Source: Nymphaea colorata (taxonomy: Eukaryota > Streptophyta > Magnoliopsida > Nymphaeales > Nymphaeaceae). Taken from it: a stretch of DNA of 64,000 nt. Every line of letters starts with the position of its first letter. The stretch's first letter is position 1. The notes under the pieces were generated by a model. That model did no database searches. It saw nothing but the letters and a program-made list of their open reading frames with translations, and was not told the origin of the DNA. The position numbers and the translations under genes are program-made. This document shows, in pieces, positions 56,470-64,000 of the stretch. The stretch spans positions 22,443,300 through 22,507,299 of the forward strand of contig NC_045142.1 of the NCBI RefSeq assembly GCF_008831285.2, read 5' to 3'.

Positions 56470-57120
56470 TTATTGGACGTGTGCAAACTAACAAAACAGT
56501 CTAGATTACCTTTTAATGAAAGTGTCGCTTGTTCAAATCATCCATTTGATTTGTTGCATTGTGATATTTGGGGCCATATTCCAAGCCTTATTTTATAGAG
56601 CCACTATTATTACCTTAGTTGATGACTATACTAGAGCAGTGTGGGTTTATTTGATGTGATTTAAGCATGAAACTACTCATCTATTAAAAATTTATCAATA
56701 TGATAGAAAGGCAATAAGCTGAGGTTAAAATTGTTAAAACTTATAATGGAGTAAATTTTTTAAGGGAGATGAATGATTTTTTTCATGAAAAAAGCATTGT
56801 TCATCAACAGACATGTGTTTATACACCACAACGAAATGGTGTAGTTGAAACAAACACCATCACATTTTAGATGGCTGAGCCCTTAAATTCCAATCTGGTT
56901 TGCCTTGGCCTTGTTGGACCAGTGTGTATTGACAGCCGTGTATTTAATCAATCGAACTCCAACAAGTGCTTTACAAAACAAAACTCCTTATGAAAAATTA
57001 TTCAAAACAAAAAAACCCACGTATTTTCATCTATGCATCTTTGATTGTTTGTGTCTTGCAAAAGAACCAAATCCCAAATCTAAATTTGACCAAAGATCAC
57101 ACAGATGTTTTCTTTAGCTA
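56470..57120 (+). pseudogene. Copia integrase remnant
   Basis: Plus strand: CKLTKQSRLPF and HPFDLLHCDIWG mark the integrase N-terminus and first catalytic Asp; after a shift, VDDYTRAVWVYLM is followed by a stop. Around 56815-56860, TPQRNGVVETN carries the catalytic Glu region. The frame 56905-57117 has CVLTAVYLINRTPTSALQNK, TPYEKLF and FDQRSHRCFL, the integrase end. Several stops and shifts separate the blocks. Confidence 0.85.
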
Positions 57121-57129
57121 TACATTTGG

Positions 57130-57765
57130 TCAAAAATCAATATGTATATGTCCTCAAACTTCTCCACCCAGCTCTGGATAGAGAAATCGTCCAACCTCTC
57201 ACAGTAGATCACATAGTGCATTTTATTAAGCAATGCATTTATTTACAAGCTCAATGCATTATATTGGGTGGCTGTAAAAAATGAGGACTAGCAATAGTTT
57301 ACACATGTACATAGCAACAGTTCCTCGTGTTTTTAGCAACAATTAACAATGCTTTAAAGACTAATTTTTAATGGTTTAAAAAATTGGAACATCCAGTGCA
57401 CAAAGCACAATACATACATATACATAGACACATATATCCACCTACTTTTTGCTTCTGGGTTTGGTATGTGATTTTACATTTGGTCTAATATCTAGATCCA
57501 AAAACCCAACAAGAACATTCAACCTTTGGTCGATTTTCAAACATAAAAGTAGGTTCTTAAGATGTTGTTTGGCAAAGTAATACATTGTTGCTGCCCCATA
57601 AATCTGTCCTACAAATAAGACAGATTCATAGAAGACTTGTTACAGTGTTGCATGTACAGTAGGAGACATTAATAACAATGTGTACTGTCGTCAGACAGCC
57701 CCTGAGGTAACCAGTCGTTTTGGAATGAAAAAATTTAAGTTAAAAAACAGAAGGCTTGGTCGGAC
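57130..57765. other. non-coding, no feature recognised
   Basis: AT-rich; weak AGCAACAG/AGCAACAATT motifs near 57317-57345 recall DNA-transposon subterminal repeats. Confidence 0.45.
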
Positions 57766-57769
57766 CTAA

Positions 57770-58530
57770 CCCAACCCTCTGACATCCCTAGGTTCGGCAG
57801 GTTGACATGACCAAAGAGGAGGGATGGATTGGAAAAACTGCAGATGCCCTTTTTGGCCAACTCCAGTGATGTCATTGATCGATTCCTCAACGACGCCATG
57901 GATGGTTGCCTGACTCAACATCGATGGGCGATGGCAAACTGTGGATGCTAGACTCTAGATGGTCCATGTGGGCCTGCAGTTTGAGAGTGAGATCGAGGCT
58001 GAGAGCTACTTTGTCAATATTTTGGAAATTTCTTTAAGTGAAATGTGAAATCAAGTGAAACTGAAAGAAACCCGAAAGCACTTCTGCGTCTTTTAAAATG
58101 GGTGATTGATGATGAATTGGCTATATCATGCTTCATTCAGAATCACTTGAATAAAGATTGGTTGATTGCCTCAAGGCACATAGGGCAACTGGGTGGCAAG
58201 TAGTTCATATCCAAGGAGTTCGAGGTTTGAATCTTGTGGCCGCTGTCACATTAGTGTGTTATTTCTCTGGATTGCAAACCATGGCAAGTGGAGTTGAGCG
58301 ATGTACAGTATGTCCACCTAAGCCTCGAAGCAGGACAAAATCTTGAAAGCATAAGGGCATGGCCTTAGTAGTTTTATGGAAAAGACAGTTTCTTCTAAGT
58401 AAAAATAAATAAATATTGGCCGATTTGTATAACACTTTGGATCAACCCAAGCGAAGCCCCAATACAATTGAAAGCGGCTGACTCCAACCAACTTTTACAC
58501 AGAAAAAACAGAATGTGAGAGTATGAAGAA
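57770..58530. repeat. dispersed repeat, uninterrupted copy
   Basis: Second copy of 44220-44889. It continues past GAGAGTAT into GAAGAATTAAAG, giving the sequence expected at the pre-insertion site of the Tat element. Confidence 0.85.
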
Positions 58531-58539
58531 TTAAAGAAT

Positions 58540-59770
58540 CATTAAGGAGGACTGATAAGTATCACAATAGGCAACTCCTATTTATCAAGAATCATGCAGG
58601 AACGTGTGGACTTGTGTGGCAATTGCCCACACAGGCACACAAAAATTACTAGTTTACATTGTCGAAGCTCTGTAGCTATTTTGCTGATTAGCATGTGGCA
58701 TCCCTCGGCCACTGATTTTCTGAAGGGCCTTCTGTCAGCAGCGAATATCTTGCTTTGCCACCGACAAGTTACTGTGTTTTGCGGTGACCCATTCAAACTG
58801 CAACCAATGAGATTGGTCCTTTTCCGAACAAAACTGTTGAATCAATGGCTGCTCATTGTATTTGACAAGTCCTGGATTTCTCAAAACTGGGCAGATCCAT
58901 GACTGGACTCGATCCAGCCAGTTGTTCTCTTTAGATGGCCGGACTCACCGTAAAACTTCTTCTTGATTGATGTTTAATATTATATGTTTTCTATATGGGC
59001 AGATCCCCACCTGAACGTTTATGCATAATACATAGGTTATATATGCGTCTTCTCAACTTTCCAAGATTGTTTTTTTTTTCTATAATGATACAAATACAAA
59101 TTATTGGTTTCACGGCCAGGGAGGCTAAGCCTGTAATTCTCAAGCACCTCGTTCAAATTCAGAGATTCGAAGAAAAGGTCGGCAGCGAATTCTTAGCTTT
59201 AATCCTGCTTAAGGTCTAGGGATGCGTTGGGGCAGGAATCACCCAATGAAGCTTGGAGATAGCACCACAAGAAACAAACTGATGACTGTGTTTCCAAGTA
59301 AAAATGTGACCCATGGATGCAATGGAAATCTGACACAAGAATATTCCATGCATGTCTCTCTCTCATAGTCCACATCTTCCGTTAATCTTTCCACCATCCT
59401 TAAGAGCTGTTTCTGAATAAAAAAACAAATTAGGTAAATCAGAGAGAGAGAGAGGTGACAGTTACTCATGAAGAGACAGTGAGTGGCAAGCGTTCAGCTG
59501 AGTTCGGGTAGATTGAGTTGAGTGCCCCATATGGGCACCCAACGTACATACTCAAGAATAGGGGACATTTTAGCAATTTTTTAAAAGGTATGTCTTTTGT
59601 TTTTTTTTGCTTCCACTTTTGTCTTCCTATTTTTTTCATCGTAACCATACAAATGCAAGAAATGTTTTTTATACATAACCAGGTTTGGAGTTCGGTGGAC
59701 AATGGCCAAACCGACATATTTCTATTAATGTAACAGTCATAATGAGAAGTAGAGTGTCCGTCCAAGGAAT
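58540..59770. other. non-coding region, weak ORFs only
   Basis: Frames at 58594-58902 and 58995-59219 show no family resemblance. No element ends seen. Confidence 0.45.
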
Positions 59771-59779
59771 GGTATTATA

Positions 59780-59812
59780 GAAAAGATATATTTTGAAAAA
59801 AGAAGAAGATTG

Positions 59813-59843
<31 letters not shown>

Positions 59844-60060
59844 AGGTTATGAAAGAGTTAAAAAGTCTAAAATAGACATCATTTCATTAAAAAAGTTCAG
59901 AAGTACCCCAACCCCTTCTTTTTTCCCTGTATATAATGAAAAGGAAACATTTTAAAAGGGTGAAAAAGAGGTTAAGAAAAAGTTAAAAAGTCTAAAATCA
60001 ACATTACTTCATTAGAAAATTGAAAATACCTAAAACCCCATCTTTTTTGGTATGATAACT
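59780..60060. repeat. two tandem ~130-bp units with (TA)n(GA)n
   Basis: AGTTAAAAAGTCTAAAAT...CTTCATTA...CCCCATCTTTTTT occurs twice (about 59850-59925 and 59970-60050). In reverse complement it resembles the GGGGTATTTTTGA...TTTTTCATAAACC repeat at 3727-3815 and 20405-20515. A TA run and GA run at 59812-59843 precede it. Confidence 0.7.
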
Positions 60061-61200
60061 GCATACTTGTGAGTCCATAAGGATGTGCACACAACTTGAT
60101 CTCACATCCCGCTGTGACTCAAATGGATGGAAGAAAAGAGCGGTGATTAGGAGAAGCTGCAGTTTGTCTACCATCATTGTCATGATGTAGATGATGTCAC
60201 TCTAAAAATCTGGAATTAGATCTCGAATTGATGGACTAGCATTTGCTCATCCATCTATTGGAACAAGTTTTCTCAGAGACCTTAAACTTAATTTCTTGCT
60301 TAGGTGGGCACTTAGATCCTTTTCACGAAGTATGTGAGGGCTACATATCTATATGATCCAAGATATTGCATACCTAAGGTCTGATTTGAATAGGTGAAAA
60401 GTGAAAACTGGAAGGACCGCACCTTCTTACGTATGAAGTAACATCACAAAGCACCCATCTAGATATGCTTTCTATATCAAAATTTGTCCCTCTATATATA
60501 TCATTCTACAGCCAAAACATAATGAAAAACTGATTTTTTCATTATATATGGCCACCTTTGAAAGTCGATCAAACAAACTGATGGTCGCTAACATCACTCT
60601 AAGAACTGAGTGCCTTCTAACCAACACTTCTGGCGCAAACCGGACTGTTGCTTGCAACTGTCATATGAATAGTGGGCATTAGTGCACAAAACAAATGTTC
60701 AGTCCAAAGAATTAAAATATTTATGAAGGTTTGTACAACAGCTGGAACACTTTGTGAGTGTTGCGTGAATTTGCCCTAAAAATTGGGTCTGATTCAAGAA
60801 TTATTAATTATAATGCTCCATGAATCTATCAATTTTTTAAAGGATTCACGACACAATCCTAAAATGTTCACTTAGCCAAACGAGTCCTGCAGGCCTACCT
60901 GTTGAAGATAATGTCGTCTGTCAAGACCAGAAGTTCTTTTTTCTTTGGAAAACTGGAGGGATTGCCGACATCATGTTGGCCTGTCCTGACCGGTCAAACA
61001 CTAACACAGCAGCAGATCAAGAAACTAAACTGGGTCCTTTGATGGTTCAACATTTGCTTGATTTTTAGATAAATATCTTTGTCCTGACAACCATTGCTTT
61101 ATTTGATGTTTCTCATTTGCTTTCAAGGTGAGCATATTCCCAACCTCATGGCCCCAGGTTCCTACAAAATAACACAATTTATAAATGTCTATAGATGACC
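60060..61200. other. non-coding, nothing recognised
   Basis: No ORF or repeat that I can support. Confidence 0.5.
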
Positions 61201-61970
61201 ACTCACAAAAGCCCCTCAACTCGACCTGACTCTCACCAGCCCCTCAACTCGACCAGTTACGCTATGTTCATCGAAGTAACCCTGTTTCTGTTGACTCTGT
61301 AACTTTTTGACAACCTACGCTATGCCCCTCAAGGTAAAGTCTTTTGTGTAACCTGCGCTGAGGCTTTTAAATTCTCTTAGATGGAACATGTTAAGAACAA
61401 TATTCTGTTTTTAAAAATACAAAATATAAAAGCATCATATTTCTTTTCAATAAAAGTAACATCGCTTCAATTAATGCCTTCTTTATAGCACAAAGTTTTA
61501 ATCAATGAATTAAACATTAAGCAAGTACTATATGTTCTGAATTTTAGCCACATTCACATGATGCCATATTCGACAGTGATCCCAAAATCCAGTTCCAAAC
61601 ATGTGTCAGGATTCGAAAATATGTCGCTAGCTACTACACTGTGCATGCTAACAGCCATCATTGTATGTGGAGGGTTAGCACCGTTAGTTGCCAAAGTTAA
61701 AAGACATTAATAAGTTAAGCAACAAATATGACCGTCACATAAAACATTATGTAAAGCGATGGAAAATTCCATCGTAAAAGTTATAATAAAGTGTAGGCAC
61801 ATTCTGTGGCATTATGCTAGCAACTAATGTCTTAAAAAAGACAACTAATACACGATGGCCAGTTTCATCCGTAACAGTTTGGGCAACGGAACTTGTGGTG
61901 GTGGACCTTTGACCGTCACGATTACTTATTAGAGACAGAATTGTGAGTACTAGCGACTTTTATATGTATT
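61200..61970. mobile_element. CACTA-like or related DNA-element repeat, copy 2
   Basis: Collinear with 34.1-34.975 kb but without one of the internal repeats. Ends with the same GACCGTCACGATTACTTATTAGAGACAG type tail. No transposase. Like copy 1, it lies a short way before a minus-strand protease relic. Confidence 0.5.
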
Positions 61971-62860
61971 GTGAGAAGTCGGAGGATTTTCTTTCCAAAT
62001 CCAGAAGATGAAATCCGCAAATTTATATATGAGAGTATTACACGTCCTGTGTTCGAACGGGGAGAGTTACTAAGAGACACTCCAAACATTCAGACAACAT
62101 CCCTACAATTCATTGCACTCATTGCAACTTCTAAGTGGTCCAAACAAGTAGGCTGTGCAAATGGTTTAAAGATTGACCACACCCTCAGCTTATAAGCGTT
62201 TCAGATCTTACCAACTTTCTGTCCCATCAAACAAGCTTGAGAAAATAAAAAATCATGGCTTTTAGGTGGTGAACGTGAGGAACATTACCCAACCTATCGT
62301 CTCTTAGGATACAAGACCTACTGCTTTTCTATGCGTTAAGGTGTCATCTTTATATGACATCATACTAAAAATGCACCCGCACTAGCACTAAGAGATGTGT
62401 AGTCTCCAGGGGCATATGCCCCATAGAACTCACTCTCTGAAATGTTAATCTAGTATTGAAGTTACATCACTTGTGTCCAGTTATATGGAGTAGCCCCACC
62501 CCATTATGTCAACTCCCCGTGGTCGTTACTTGTGCCCCATAAAAAAAAAAAGGAAAAAAAATTCTGGCTTCGCCCAGCCCTCAAGGCTATGAATCATAAC
62601 TTTGTTGGATAAATCTAACTTGGACTTGTTCTCCTAATTATATGTTTGAACTTGTCCTTGGGGTTTTTGTGAATCTGCTGCAAAAAAGGTAAATTCATGA
62701 AACACCTTTTAAAATATCTAATAATTCTAACTAATTTTTAAAACGTCGAACAGTACATTAAAGAAGGTCGCCTCGGCACCCTTTCATTGGAGGGCGCTTA
62801 GTCTTTTTTTGCTAGTTTCATGTCAATATGTTCACGCAGGCTATGTCACCTGAGGGCAGG
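61970..62860. other. non-coding, nothing recognised
   Basis: One 74-codon frame (61971-62195) without family resemblance. Confidence 0.45.
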
Positions 62861-62898
62861 GTGTGGGTGCGGGGCCGGAGTGGTACATCCTAAAAAAT

Positions 62899-63354
62899 TT
62901 AGATGTGACAGTTGGCTCTGTAGGTGGACCACTGAAGTGGGTCAACATGGATGGTGTCTGGCCAAGCATGGTCACAATGGTAGCACATTGGCCATATGAG
63001 GTTGCTACCAGCGTCCATTGTGGCCCAGTAGGGGGAGGATGGGATACAAAGTGAGATTTCCATCAGATACTCGCCAGAGCCAGGCATCACAGGGCTGGAG
63101 ATTGTGCTGGTAGTGTCGTCAAACCAAGAAGTGATGTTGGCGGGAGCACAACAATGAGCACAGAGCGCCTGCTCGGCTCGTTGAGCTAGAGTGGACGAAG
63201 GGTAGAGAGAGGAACATAGATGATTCTCAATGAATGAGGTCTTACAGAAAAGCCGATAAGTTTGGAAGCGAAAATGGTGAAGAGTTAGGCAATGGAGCAA
63301 GTAGGAGCAGCTGCAGGAGGAGGGAAGAATGCTAAGGAGGGAAGAAGCAGCCAT
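62899..63354 (-). pseudogene. A1 aspartic protease N-terminal pseudogene (copy C)
   Basis: A 151-codon frame from ATG 63354 starts with a hydrophobic signal-peptide-like region (SSLLSILPSS, YLLHCLTLHHF), then LCSSLYPSSTLAQRAEQAL, GSGEYLMEISLCIPSSPYWA and the first active site TMDAGSNLIW, where relatives have DTGS. It then has a degraded DPLQWSTYRANC and a stop. A neighbouring frame contains DLIH, so the propeptide is frameshifted. The second half of the enzyme is missing. It is related to copies 1, A and B. Confidence 0.8.
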
Positions 63355-63359
63355 GGTGA

Positions 63360-63877
63360 ACGCTCAAGGGTCGCTGTGTTAAGGAGACAGTGTTGGACAT
63401 TTATAATAGATGTCATAATTTATTCATCCTCTTCATGTGGAATGTCCTCACCAGCATATGCAGGCTTCACCTTCTTTAATGTTCAAAAGGAGTAAGGGCC
63501 ACATTATGGCCCCCATCCTCGCACTTCCAAATTCTGAGATGATCACTACTGTTCAGGGCGTCATTGTCAAAAGTCCAAAAGAAATTGCAAATTCCAAAGA
63601 TGGCCACTACTAATGGTGCAAGAGTCACTCTCATAAAGCAGTTTTTTATTATCCAGCACCACAATTCCTCAATCTATTCACTTCAATACTTGCAGGATAG
63701 ACAAACCAAATTGAAATACTCATCTCCACAATATGTTTATGGCATGACTAATAACAACTACAAGTGCCATGAGTGAAATATGAAGAGGTATATCAATAAC
63801 TCAAGGTGGTCTCCAGTGCAGAAGCTACATTATAGCTGATGCGGGCAATTAGCCCACAACCAGCCCACAAGATCAGA
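63360..63877. other. non-coding flank
   Basis: Lies upstream of protease copy C. No clear TATA or ORF. Confidence 0.45.
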
Positions 63878-63999
63878 TCCCTAGTGAACAAATACAAACC
63901 ACAACAACAAACAAGCTATAGGCAATGACCAATAACCTATTTCCGTTGCAACACCCATCCCTCGCAAAAACCAAGACTCGCCCTTGTTCCTTTGTAGTG
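63878..63999 (-). mobile_element. CACTA-like transposon terminus, second copy
   Basis: From 63999 the minus strand reads CACTACAAAGGAACAAGGGC; the whole block matches 5420-5542 in the same orientation. The sequence beyond it is outside the window. Confidence 0.6.
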
Positions 64000-64000
64000 T

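Noticed and set aside
61971-62195. 74-codon frame with EDEIRKFIYESITRPVFERG
   Set aside because: Looks protein-like but has no family I know, no conserved copy and no splice context.

Overview
The window looks like nuclear DNA of a flowering plant. It has plant-type Copia, Ty3/Gypsy (chromovirus and Tat lineage), LINE and CACTA-like elements, secreted plant-type A1 aspartic protease relics, AT-rich introns, long (TA)n tracts and one 100-N assembly gap. I cannot name the species. I see no rRNA, tRNA or CRISPR and no intact host protein-coding gene. Almost everything recognisable is mobile DNA or segmentally duplicated pseudogene.

Layout. 1-2436: 5' part of a Copia element (minus strand) cut by the window edge, followed by a plus-strand Copia integrase scrap (to 3062). 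3.1-4.65 kb: first copy of a duplicated repeat. 5.42-5.54 kb: a CACTA-like terminus. 5.8-7.7 kb: exon-like blocks of an unidentified minus-strand spliced gene. 7.9-8.7 kb: aspartic protease pseudogene. 8.95-10.41 kb: probable solo Gypsy LTR. 10.41-14.93 kb: segment A of a large duplication (head of a protease pseudogene with TATA box, then a truncated LINE). 15.0-17.6 kb: second copy of the 3.1 kb repeat. 20.4-21.87 and 36.55-40.49 kb: segment B, homologous to segment A and split by other DNA. That DNA includes a near-complete 11.5 kb chromovirus (21987-33526) with both LTRs, PBS and PPT, a CACTA-like repeat and a protease body (35.2-36.4 kb). The LINE in segment B continues to 42.84 kb. 43.6-44.9 kb: tandem and dispersed repeats. 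44890-56332: a Tat-lineage Ty3/Gypsy element with a 3.8 kb 3' LTR, gag, protease plus G-patch, RT, RNase H, second RNase H and integrase, all broken by frameshifts. Its 5' LTR disappears into the gap (56333-56432). 56.47-57.12 kb: Copia integrase relic. 57.77-58.53 and 61.2-61.97 kb: second copies of repeats at 44.2 and 34.1 kb. 62.9-63.35 kb: third protease locus. 63.88-64.0 kb: a second CACTA-like terminus.

Reading. The backbone appears to be an old, repeatedly duplicated protease-bearing segment. It was invaded by a LINE before the large duplication and later by a chromovirus in one copy; a Tat element entered a different duplicated repeat. (TA)n tracts sit at several breakpoints. No undescribed functional system is evident. 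The best leads are the possible intron between protease and RT in the Tat element, a TATA box inside a perfect palindrome in the chromovirus LTRs, a 67-bp templated filler insertion in the LINE, and the unidentified exon cluster at 5.8-7.7 kb.
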